DNA of 64,000 nt. Source: Tildeniella nuda ZEHNDER 1965/U140. GTDB lineage: Bacteria; Cyanobacteriota; Cyanobacteriia; Leptolyngbyales; Leptolyngbyaceae. The notes beneath the pieces were generated by a model. It was not told where the DNA came from. It saw only the letters and a program-made list of their open reading frames with translations, and searched no databases. The stretch covers positions 124,001-188,000 of the forward strand of contig JAHHIG010000006.1 of the NCBI GenBank assembly GCA_019358895.1, given 5' to 3'. The position numbers and the translations under genes are program-made. Positions within the stretch are counted from its first letter, which is position 1; the number at the start of each line of letters is the position of its first letter. Of this stretch, positions 9,646 to 16,257 are shown one piece after another.

Positions 9646-10992
9646 TTACTTGTACGCCGCATTTTCTTTGTATGCCTCATTCTCATAGGCTAATTCGCCC
9701 ATGATGTAAGTCGCATGGATGACGCGATCGTCTCCCAGGATCATGGTGGCAAAGGTTTGATCAGCCAGTTCAGGTAAAGAGGGTGCGATCGCCGTTGGAT
9801 TGCGCCGTGCCATCAATGGAGTGGCTCTAGGGTTGAGCACAATGAAATCAGCTTCTTTACCTGGCTCAAAGTTGCCCAATGTGTCTTCTAGAGACAGTGC
9901 CCTCGCACCCCCTAATGTTGCTAGAAAAAGCGCCTGAAACGATGAGAGCGTTTCACCTCGCAGTTGAGTGACTTTGTAAGCCTCGCTGGTTGTCTGAAGC
10001 ATCGAAAAGCTTGTGCCACCGCCAACGTCAGTACCCAAGCCCACTTTCACAGGACAGTCCACCGACTTCGCTTTTTTCAGGTTGAACAAGCCGCTGCCCA
10101 GAAACAGGTTCGATGTGGGGCAAAAGGCGATCGCCGATCGTGCCTCCGACAACCGTTGAAACTCCGCATTGGTAAGCTGTACGCCGTGAGCGAAGACGGA
10201 TTTGGTGCCGACTAAACCAGCGCGATCGTACACATCTAAATAGCCATCGCTGTCAGGAAAAAGCTCTGCTACCAGCGCCACTTCATTCACATTCTCTGAG
10301 ATGTGAGTGTGCATATAGACATCGGGGAACTCAGCTAGCAGCTTACCCGCTAGCCGCAGTTGCTCATCGCTGGATGTCACCGCAAAGCGGGGTGTGATGG
10401 CATAGAGAAGGCGATCGTGCTTATGCCATTTCTCAATTAGTCGCTTGCTGTCTGCATAGGCACTTTCGGGCGTATCCGTCAAAAAGGCAGGCGCATTTCG
10501 ATCCATCAACACCTTGCCTGCAATCATGCGAAGGTGCCGACGACTCGCTTCCTCAAAAAACGCATCCACTGACTGGGGATAAACCGCTGCAAACACCAAC
10601 GCTGTCGTTGTGCCATGCTTCAGCAATTCATCCAAGAAAAAAGAGGCAATCTCTTGAGCATAGGCTTTGTCTTCAAATTTACCTTCGATGGGAAAGGTGT
10701 ACTTACTCAACCACTCCAGCAGTTGCTCGCCATACGCTGCAATCATCTCCGTTTGTGGAAAGTGAATGTGCGTATCAATAAACCCTGGCAGAATGAGCCG
10801 ATCGGGATACGTCATGACAGGAACATCTGCATAGGTTTGGTGCAGACTGTCATAAGTCCCCAATGCCTTGACTTTGCCATTCTCTAGAATCAGCAGTCCA
10901 TCCGAAAAGTACCGAACACTGTCCGCTTCTGAGACATAAAATGGATCATCAATAAAATCGAGAAAAGCACCACGAAACGCTTTAAGAGACAC
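9646..10992 (-). CDS. guaD: Guanine deaminase
   Basis: A 448-residue amidohydrolase that converts guanine to xanthine and ammonia. Zinc-binding and substrate motifs are visible in order: DTHIHFPQTEM near residue 73, HTHISENVNEV near 231, FAHGVQLTN near 270 and GLGTDVGGGTSFSML near 320. The combination HIHFPQTE with the GTDVGGG loop separates guanine deaminase from chlorohydrolase-like relatives. Translation probably starts at GTG 10992, with CAGG eight bases upstream. It is the first gene of a likely two-gene operon with the Rieske oxygenase, and is divergent from 5-hydroxyisourate hydrolase across a 208-base gap, which supports use of purines as a nitrogen source. Xanthine dehydrogenase and urate oxidase are not in the window. 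Confidence 0.93.
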   Translation of the reverse strand: MSLKAFRGAFLDFIDDPFYVSEADSVRYFSDGLLILENGKVKALGTYDSLHQTYADVPVMTYPDRLILPGFIDTHIHFPQTEMIAAYGEQLLEWLSKYTFPIEGKFEDKAYAQEIASFFLDELLKHGTTTALVFAAVYPQSVDAFFEEASRRHLRMIAGKVLMDRNAPAFLTDTPESAYADSKRLIEKWHKHDRLLYAITPRFAVTSSDEQLRLAGKLLAEFPDVYMHTHISENVNEVALVAELFPDSDGYLDVYDRAGLVGTKSVFAHGVQLTNAEFQRLSEARSAIAFCPTSNLFLGSGLFNLKKAKSVDCPVKVGLGTDVGGGTSFSMLQTTSEAYKVTQLRGETLSSFQALFLATLGGARALSLEDTLGNFEPGKEADFIVLNPRATPLMARRNPTAIAPSLPELADQTFATMILGDDRVIHATYIMGELAYENEAYKENAAYK

Positions 10993-11122
10993 GCTGATAA
11001 CCTGGGAGAATGAATAGATTACGGTGAATTCACGATTTACTCATAGAATCACACCGTTTCAGTCGCTGCGTATCGAAAGCAACAAAAACAGTCAAATAGC
11101 AAGAAAAGCCATAGCGTTGGCG

Positions 11123-11200
11123 CAGCCGTCAGCCGTCAGCCGTCACTTTTTAGCCTTTAGCTTTTAGCTTTTATTCTTTAGCCTTCACCCCTCACCTCCC
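11123..11200. repeat. Heptamer repeat array between guaD and uraH
   Basis: Three copies of CAGCCGT (11123-11143) are followed by degenerate TTTAGCCT/TTTAGCTT units and a pyrimidine-rich run that ends exactly at the uraH start codon. It is one of many short tandemly repeated repetitive (STRR) loci in the window. The native ribosome binding region of uraH appears to have been replaced by it. Confidence 0.8.
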
Positions 11201-11560
11201 ATGTCTGGCAAACTTACAACTCATGTTCTCGATACGGCTCGTGGCTGTCCGGCGGTTGGTGTAGCGATCGCCCTGTGGTCGATCGCGCCATCCGGTGAGA
11301 AAACCCTGCTAAAAACCGTATATACCAACGCAGATGGGCGCACAGACAGCCCCCTGTTGGCTAATGGCGCACTACAAGTGGGTGTCTATGAGCTGGCTTT
11401 TAGCGTGGGAGAGTACTTTGCTCAACACCTTCAAGACTTGCCTACACCACCGTTCTTAAACGAGATTCCCATCCAATTTGGCATTGCTGATCCGACCGTT
11501 CATTATCATGTGCCGCTCTTAGCTTCGCCCTGGTCATATAGCACATATCGAGGGAGTTAA
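11201..11560 (+). CDS. uraH: 5-Hydroxyisourate hydrolase (transthyretin-like)
   Basis: A 119-residue enzyme that hydrolyses 5-hydroxyisourate, the product of urate oxidase, to OHCU in the urate-to-allantoin pathway. The N-terminal LTTHVLDTARGCPAVGV and the C-terminal signature SPWSYSTYRGS contain the active-site His, Arg and the terminal YRGS that define HIU hydrolases as opposed to transthyretin. The length is normal for the family. Its ATG follows a pyrimidine-rich repeat (CACCCCTCACCTCCC) with no Shine-Dalgarno. It is divergent from guaD, so both probably belong to one purine degradation locus. No urate oxidase or OHCU decarboxylase gene is visible nearby, so the rest of the pathway must be elsewhere. 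Confidence 0.94.
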   Translation: MSGKLTTHVLDTARGCPAVGVAIALWSIAPSGEKTLLKTVYTNADGRTDSPLLANGALQVGVYELAFSVGEYFAQHLQDLPTPPFLNEIPIQFGIADPTVHYHVPLLASPWSYSTYRGS

Positions 11561-11896
11561 CGGTCAAGCGGTCAGCGGATTCATTCAGAGAAGCAAGCTG
11601 TAGCAGTCAACGGATGCTCACTTCCCAAAAGCAGCTCTCTATCTTTCGATTGACAATTAACCACCACGAGTAAGCGGCTTCCTGTTCATTAAGCTTGCAC
11701 GAAGAATACGCTTCTGAAGTCGCTCACTAGTTCTACCGTTTCTACGCTAGACTACAAAGGCTGCCGCCACAGCACTCAAATCACTGTGCTATAGTTTGCC
11801 TACAGGATTATCTTCGGTCGTGTAATTCGTTTTTGTTCATTGACAAGCGTTTCTCCGGATGTAACTCTCACACACTCTGAAATTTGGAGACAATTC
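11561..11896. other. Leader region of the RNA-binding protein gene
   Basis: No credible gene is seen here. The first 20 bases contain one GCGGTCA-like repeat unit. Two TTGACA hexamers occur (11650-11655 and 11840-11845); the first lacks a good partner, and the second is followed 17 bases later only by AACTCT. The region probably carries the promoter and long leader of the downstream rbp gene. Confidence 0.45.
11787..11795 (+). promoter_or_regulatory. Candidate extended -10 element for rbp
   Basis: TGCTATAGT fits an extended -10 box (TGnTATAAT-like). A start near 11802 would give an untranslated leader of about 95 bases before the rbp ATG. Long leaders are known for cold-inducible cyanobacterial rbp genes. 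There is no good -35 partner, so this is a weak assignment. Confidence 0.35.
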
Positions 11897-12220
11897 ATGT
11901 CAATTTATGTTGGTAACCTTTCGTACCAGGTTACTCAGGACGACCTTAAGCAAGCTTTTGAAGAGTACGGTACCGTTAATCGAGTTCAGCTTCCCACCGA
12001 TCGCGAAACAGGTCGTCTGCGTGGATTTGCCTTCGTAGAAATGGGCACCGAAGAAGAAGAAGCGGCTGCTATCGAAGCACTGGATGGTGCTGAGTGGATG
12101 GGACGCGATTTGAAAGTCAACAAAGCAAAACCCCGTGAAGAGCGTGGTTCCTCTGGTGGCTGGGGTGGTAACAATCGTGGCGGTGGCGGTGGTGGCGGTG
12201 GTGGTGGTCGCCGCTATTAA
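11897..12220 (+). CDS. RRM-type RNA-binding protein (cyanobacterial Rbp, glycine-rich tail)
   Basis: A 107-residue protein with one RNA recognition motif (residues 1-82) and a glycine-rich tail. RNP2 is IYVGNL (residues 3-8) and RNP1 is RGFAFVEM (about 42-49). The tail is nearly all glycine with Arg, Asn and Trp. In cyanobacteria such proteins are often cold-induced and bind RNA. I start at ATG 11897 because GGAG (11886-11889) is seven bases upstream; a longer frame from 11840 lacks such support and adds a non-RRM extension. The rpsU gene follows after 238 bases, the rbp-rpsU order known in several cyanobacteria, which supports the assignment. Confidence 0.95.
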   Translation: MSIYVGNLSYQVTQDDLKQAFEEYGTVNRVQLPTDRETGRLRGFAFVEMGTEEEEAAAIEALDGAEWMGRDLKVNKAKPREERGSSGGWGGNNRGGGGGGGGGGRRY

Positions 12221-12251
12221 GGTACGCGTTGCCTTAACCTTAACTTTCTAG

Positions 12252-12295
12252 AGTCTCTGGCAGATGAAAGCGACTGTTCTACTCTGTCAGAGACT
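12252..12295 (+). promoter_or_regulatory. Inverted repeat (hairpin) between rbp and rpsU
   Basis: AGTCTCTGGCAGA (12252-12264) pairs with TCTGTCAGAGACT (12283-12295), with one bulged base in a 12-13 bp stem. No T-run follows directly, so it is not a classical terminator. It may partly terminate rbp transcripts or stabilise a processed rbp-rpsU message. Confidence 0.5.
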
Positions 12296-12458
12296 TCTCA
12301 CATTGCATCTGTTTTTAGCTTTTACACGCATCACTAAGCTGTGAACTGAACGATACTACTGCTACAGGTCGAAAGCTGCCAGCCTGTGAAACCTTGTACC
12401 TTCAGTCCTTATCTAAGTTCCAGTAGGTTGCAACAACCTGTTCAATTGGAGGACAAGC

Positions 12459-12647
12459 ATGACCCAAATAGTCGTTGGTGAGAACGAAGGCATTGAATCC
12501 GCTTTGCGCCGCTTCAAGCGCCAGGTTTCAAAGGCAGGCATTTTTCAAGACATGCGGAAAAAGCGCCACTTTGAAACTCCTTTAGAGAAAGAGAAGCGGA
12601 AGGCGATCGCCAAGCACAAGCAACGTAGACAGCGCTCTCGTTACTGA
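12459..12647 (+). CDS. rpsU: 30S ribosomal protein S21
   Basis: A 62-residue basic protein with the S21 pattern: [18 protein letters not shown] at the N-terminus, then [20 protein letters not shown] and a basic tail. S21 joins the small subunit near the anti-Shine-Dalgarno region and assists initiation. A strong GGAGGA lies five bases before the ATG. It follows the RRM protein gene as in other cyanobacteria, where both have been linked to the cold response. Two GCGATCGC-like sites occur in or beside it, as across the window. There is little doubt about the assignment. Confidence 0.97.
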   Translation: MTQIVVGENEGIESALRRFKRQVSKAGIFQDMRKKRHFETPLEKEKRKAIAKHKQRRQRSRY

Positions 12648-13311
12648 TGAAGCTTGCAGAACCGCAGTCTATTGAAGTAACCATGAGCGTATGCGCTTTG
12701 CTTAGTTAAAAACCATACATTGCCAAGCTTAAGTGTTTCTGGGCTAGCGGCAGCAAGAAAAGGGCAACGATTTAGCAAAAATGCCTTTAACGGTTTTGGT
12801 TAGAGGGGATAGGAAAGGGGCTGCAACTGCTACAATCAATTCCCTTCTACCAGCGCTTAAGTTGCTGTTCATTTTGAAGAGTGTGCGATCATTACTGGTC
12901 AAAGTTATACGTCTTAGCTACAGGTATGCTTGAAGTCTGAGCAATGTGGAGAGCAAAGCTTCAAGCATCAACCTCTACACAGTGTAACGACTTGAATTTT
13001 AGTAAGCAAAGTAGTTAAGCAACTGGGTTGCGTTGCACAGCTATCGTCGATTTCTTCGTTCTGCATAGTATTAAATATCCTTGCAATTCATTTCAGCCCA
13101 TTTAAACTCATAGTTTTCGCTTTGAAGCCAGGTATGAAATAACCAGCCAACGCTTTAAGAACGATGACTGATGCAGAGACAAGCAAGCTTGCACAGCTTT
13201 ATCTACTTTTTATTGCTAACTGTCATTGATCACCTACCAGTATCCGCTTGCCGTCCAGCAGTATATCAAGTTAATAGTCTACAACCAATTTTATAGAGGC
13301 ATAGGTAACGT
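12648..13311. other. 664-base gap with one strong hairpin
   Basis: No convincing gene, tRNA or known RNA is seen. It holds the perfect inverted repeat at 12926-12968 and a 10-base palindrome GCAAGCTTGC near 13187. The composition is more AT-rich than the neighbouring genes. It could contain a long leader for the gene at 13312 or a small RNA. Confidence 0.45.
12926..12968. repeat. Perfect 10-base inverted repeat
   Basis: ATGCTTGAAG (12926-12935) and CTTCAAGCAT (12959-12968) are exact reverse complements separated by 23 bases. No T-run follows on either strand. It could be the stem of a small RNA or of a leader structure. Confidence 0.6.
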
Positions 13312-13830
13312 GTGACTCCTGAAGCAGTACAAATGGTTTCAAATTTGAGGCGTGAGTTTTATACACTCTTTGCTGCCGCAATGAATGTACCTGTAAAAAT
13401 TAGCGGTAGTTCGTACAATAGAAGCTCCTCCATTGCCTCTTGGGTTGATGAGCGGGAGCAGCTAAATTACGTCAGCATCTATGCTTATACAGCGCCAGAT
13501 AATCTCTTAGTAGAACGACCGTTTATTCTCCGAGTTGCTATTAACAAAGGTGCTGGTGGCATCACGTTTTTCAAGCGCGATCAGCCTCATCAAGGCGTGA
13601 ACCACGGTTGGCACTTTGAGCTGACAGTTTTGCCGGAGGAACTTTTAGCGTTTATACCGTGGGTTGTTAGCCTGGTGAAGGCAAAAACAAAAGACTCTAA
13701 TTCGTCTTTGCAAGAACCACCGTATCCAGTAAACCTGAACACGACGACTGCTTTGCTGTCCACCGAGGCATGGTCTAAAGAGGCTGAACGTATGTCTGAA
13801 TTGCCATGTCAGGCGATACCGCAGCTTTAA
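13312..13830 (+). CDS. Hypothetical protein
   Basis: A 172-residue soluble protein I cannot assign. The central part (residues 25-130) looks like a compact alpha/beta domain with regular hydrophobic spacing and the segment NHGWHFELTVLPEELLAFIPWVV. The last 40 residues are polar and Thr/Ser-rich. The open frame begins at GTG 13312, with a GAGG about 11 bases upstream; ATG at 13333 is an alternative start. The gene ends with a 4-base overlap against the converging fructosamine kinase gene, so the intergenic space is fully used. Codon composition matches real genes in the window. No signal peptide or membrane segment is present. Confidence 0.6.
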   Translation: MTPEAVQMVSNLRREFYTLFAAAMNVPVKISGSSYNRSSSIASWVDEREQLNYVSIYAYTAPDNLLVERPFILRVAINKGAGGITFFKRDQPHQGVNHGWHFELTVLPEELLAFIPWVVSLVKAKTKDSNSSLQEPPYPVNLNTTTALLSTEAWSKEAERMSELPCQAIPQL

Positions 13831-14696
13831 ACCTTGTCGAGAATTTGCGCGATCGTGCGGTTAGCTTGTGCTTCATAGCTGCCGCCAAATAGGTTGAAAT
13901 GATTAAGCACGTGGTAAAGGTTATAAAGCGGTTTTCGCTGCTGATAGCCTGCATCAAGTGGAAAGGTTTGGCTATAGCCATGATAAAACTCTGTAGGAAA
14001 ACCGCCAAAGAGTTCAGTCATTGCCAGGTCAACTTCGCGATCGCCCCAATAGGTCGCCGGATCAAAAATAACAGGTTCTCCTGAATCGGTTACGGCTGCA
14101 TTGCCTGACCACAAATCGCCATGTACTAACGATGGCTGAGGTCTGTGATTTACTAACAGTTTAGGGATGGCTGTCAGCAGTTGATCGTGTTTTGGGAAAT
14201 GCCCCCCACGACGCTGTGCCAGTTGAAACTGATAGCCAAGGCGATGAACTGCCCAGAACTCAGCCCAATCAGTTGTCCAGGTGTTGATTTGGGGCGTAGA
14301 GCCGATCGTGTTGTTGAGCCTCCAACCATACTGATCAACGGTTGCGACTTGATGCATGGCAGCGAGTTTGTGCCCCATGACTTCCCACGATTGACTGTTA
14401 CCGCGACCGAACGGAAGCCATTCTAAAACCAGGTAAGCACTGCCCCTCTCAACACCACAGCAAAGGGGAGTCGGCACCCGAATAGTGCCTGTACTCTGCA
14501 TTTGCTGTAACCCTGCCTGTTCAGCCTCAAACATGGCAAGCCCTGAGGCTTGATTCAGCTTAACAAAATAAGTGAGGTTGCCATTAGATACCGCGTAGCC
14601 TTGATTGATACAGCCACCGCTCACCGATCGCCGATCGCTGATTTCAAAGGATGCTCCAGTCACCCGGCTAATGTGTGCGGCAATTTGATTCCACAT
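13827..14696 (-). CDS. Fructosamine kinase family protein
   Basis: A 289-residue kinase of the fructosamine/ketosamine-3-kinase family, which phosphorylates sugar adducts on lysines so that they decompose (deglycation). The catalytic loop LVHGDLWSGNAAV and the metal-binding VIFDPATYWGDREVDLAM are the family hallmarks, located in the C-terminal half. The glycine-rich loop is VSGGCINQGY near residue 26. I start at ATG 14696 because the frame upstream of it runs into a repeat-derived region and the family length is about 290. There is no clear Shine-Dalgarno. The 3' end overlaps the converging gene ending at 13830 by four bases. Confidence 0.9.
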   Translation of the reverse strand: MWNQIAAHISRVTGASFEISDRRSVSGGCINQGYAVSNGNLTYFVKLNQASGLAMFEAEQAGLQQMQSTGTIRVPTPLCCGVERGSAYLVLEWLPFGRGNSQSWEVMGHKLAAMHQVATVDQYGWRLNNTIGSTPQINTWTTDWAEFWAVHRLGYQFQLAQRRGGHFPKHDQLLTAIPKLLVNHRPQPSLVHGDLWSGNAAVTDSGEPVIFDPATYWGDREVDLAMTELFGGFPTEFYHGYSQTFPLDAGYQQRKPLYNLYHVLNHFNLFGGSYEAQANRTIAQILDKV

Positions 14697-14743
14697 GGAG
14701 AAGTTTTTGGTTTTTGTTGTTAGTGTTTGGCGGGTAACTCCAT

Positions 14744-14771
14744 CTAACAACTAAAAACTAACAACTAAAAA
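14744..14771. repeat. Two perfect 14-base tandem repeats
   Basis: CTAACAACTAAAAA occurs twice in direct succession (14744-14757 and 14758-14771), between the M16 peptidase end and the fructosamine kinase start. A related sequence, CTAACAACTA with variants, appears near 56985-57005 before the ABC ATPase stop. It is one of the dispersed short repeat families of this genome. Confidence 0.75.
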
Positions 14772-14824
14772 CTTTCTCAAGGCTTAATCGTCACTACACC
14801 ATAGGCATCAGGCGAAAGATACGT

Positions 14825-16090
14825 CTAAGCAGCTATTCTAACCGCTTCAGCATCCAATGCCTGAATATGAGCTGGATAATCTAGGGCAATGGAAAGATCG
14901 CCAACAAGCGATTGGTAGTAGCCGTAGAGTCCCGCGCGATCGCTGGGAGTTTCGCCGCCGAAAACGAAATGATTGGCAACGCAGGTGCGGATGCGGGCAA
15001 TTTCTGCTTCGCTAATCAGTTCTGCTTGTAGGGTGCGGAGATGTTGGACGATCGCCGTCTCGACTGTGGCTAAATTCTCTGCTGGCAGTTGCGCCGAAAT
15101 GTAGAAGGCACCTTGATGCCGATAGGTCATATTGCTGGCAGAAATGCTAGAAACCAATCCTCGTTGCTCTCGCAAATCTTGTACGAGCCGCGTTGTTCGC
15201 CCGTGGCTCAAGATTGATGCCAGCACATCCAGCACATAGGTTTGTTGGAGATCATTCAAGCCTGGCACTCGCCAGATCATGACCAGACGTGCCTGCTGCA
15301 AACTGTTGTCGGTAAATTCACGGCGTACAATACTCTGAAAAGGCGATTCGGGATGCAGGGATTGGGGAGTAGGGAGTAGGGAGTGGGGAGTGTTTTGAGT
15401 TAATTCTGAGTGCTGACTGCTGACCGCTTGAGCAAAACTCGTTTCAACGATCTGGATCAACTCTTCCACAGGTAGATTGCCCACTGCAACCGCAGTCATT
15501 GCCTGCGGTTGATACCAATGGTGGTGAAAGTCGCGCATTTGTTGGGCGGTGAGTTGCTCAATGACGGTGGTTGGACCCAGTACCTGACGGCGGTAGGGGA
15601 GGCGATCGAAGGTCAATTCGGTCGTGTGCTGAAAGGTACGACGACGGGGATTATCCTGCGATCGGCGAATTTCTTCTAGCACTACATGGCGTTCTCGCTC
15701 GAACCCATCAGCGGGAATCTGAGCATTCATGAGAACATCAATTTGCAATGGTGCCAGAGCTGCAAAATCTTGGGGCGCAGTGGTGATGTAGTAGTGCGTG
15801 TAGTCCTGGCTGGTTGCAGCATTGGTGACGGCTCCTCGCTGCTCAATGAGTCGTTCAAACTCACCGCTTTGAAGCTGGGCTGTGCCCTTGAAAATCATGT
15901 GCTCTAGAAAGTGAGCCATGCCATTGATCGCATCGTCTTCAACGGCTGAGCCAACGTTGAGCCAAACATCCAGATTCACGGCTTCAACGGGCATCTGTTC
16001 CGCGACGATCGTCAAACCATTAGCGAGACGATGCAGGGTCGGCGCATTGAGAGATTGTGCGGCGGCAGTTTTGATCAAAGTCGAAGTCAT
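14825..16090 (-). CDS. M16 family zinc peptidase with a premature amber stop
   Basis: A pitrilysin/MPP-like peptidase with the inverted zinc motif HFLEH (about residues 62-66) in MAHFLEHMIFKGT, and the downstream substrate-site HGRTTRLVQDLREQRGLV in the second domain. The frame stops at TAG (14825-14827) after 421 residues, but the same frame continues with TYLSPDAYGVVTIKP to a TGA at 14777-14779. That tail is the normal C-terminus of this family, so one codon, probably CAG (Gln), has become TAG. The last 15 residues may be lost, or read through at low level. A repeat-derived insertion (15362-15425) adds about 25 residues in a linker between the two domains. The start is ATG 16090. Confidence 0.88.
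   Translation of the reverse strand: MTSTLIKTAAAQSLNAPTLHRLANGLTIVAEQMPVEAVNLDVWLNVGSAVEDDAINGMAHFLEHMIFKGTAQLQSGEFERLIEQRGAVTNAATSQDYTHYYITTAPQDFAALAPLQIDVLMNAQIPADGFERERHVVLEEIRRSQDNPRRRTFQHTTELTFDRLPYRRQVLGPTTVIEQLTAQQMRDFHHHWYQPQAMTAVAVGNLPVEELIQIVETSFAQAVSSQHSELTQNTPHSLLPTPQSLHPESPFQSIVRREFTDNSLQQARLVMIWRVPGLNDLQQTYVLDVLASILSHGRTTRLVQDLREQRGLVSSISASNMTYRHQGAFYISAQLPAENLATVETAIVQHLRTLQAELISEAEIARIRTCVANHFVFGGETPSDRAGLYGYYQSLVGDLSIALDYPAHIQALDAEAVRIAA
15362..15425. repeat. STRR insertion inside the M16 peptidase gene
   Basis: On the plus strand it reads GGAGTAG, GGAGTAG, GGAGTGG, GGAGTGT (15366-15393), followed by a GAGTT and TGCTGACTGCTGACC mixture. The same motifs occur in intergenic arrays elsewhere in the window. 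Read on the minus strand it is in frame and free of stops, encoding a Ser/Thr/Pro/Leu-rich linker (NTPHSLLPTPQSLHP). Confidence 0.8.
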
Positions 16091-16257
16091 GCAATGCCCT
16101 TTGTTGTGGGGTCTTCACTTATCTTAATCTGAACTAGAGACTTGCCTGCGTTTGAAATGGCTAAAGAAGTGCCGCTTCTAAGCCTGCTTACGTGGAGTGT
16201 CGCCGATGCCAAGCAGAACGCTTTAAGATGGAAATGTTAAGAACCGTAAAGGTAAGT

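Noticed and set aside
14777-14827. Recoded TAG (pyrrolysine) in the M16 peptidase
   Set aside because: Cyanobacteria are not known to use pyrrolysine and no special downstream structure is seen; a point mutation is simpler.
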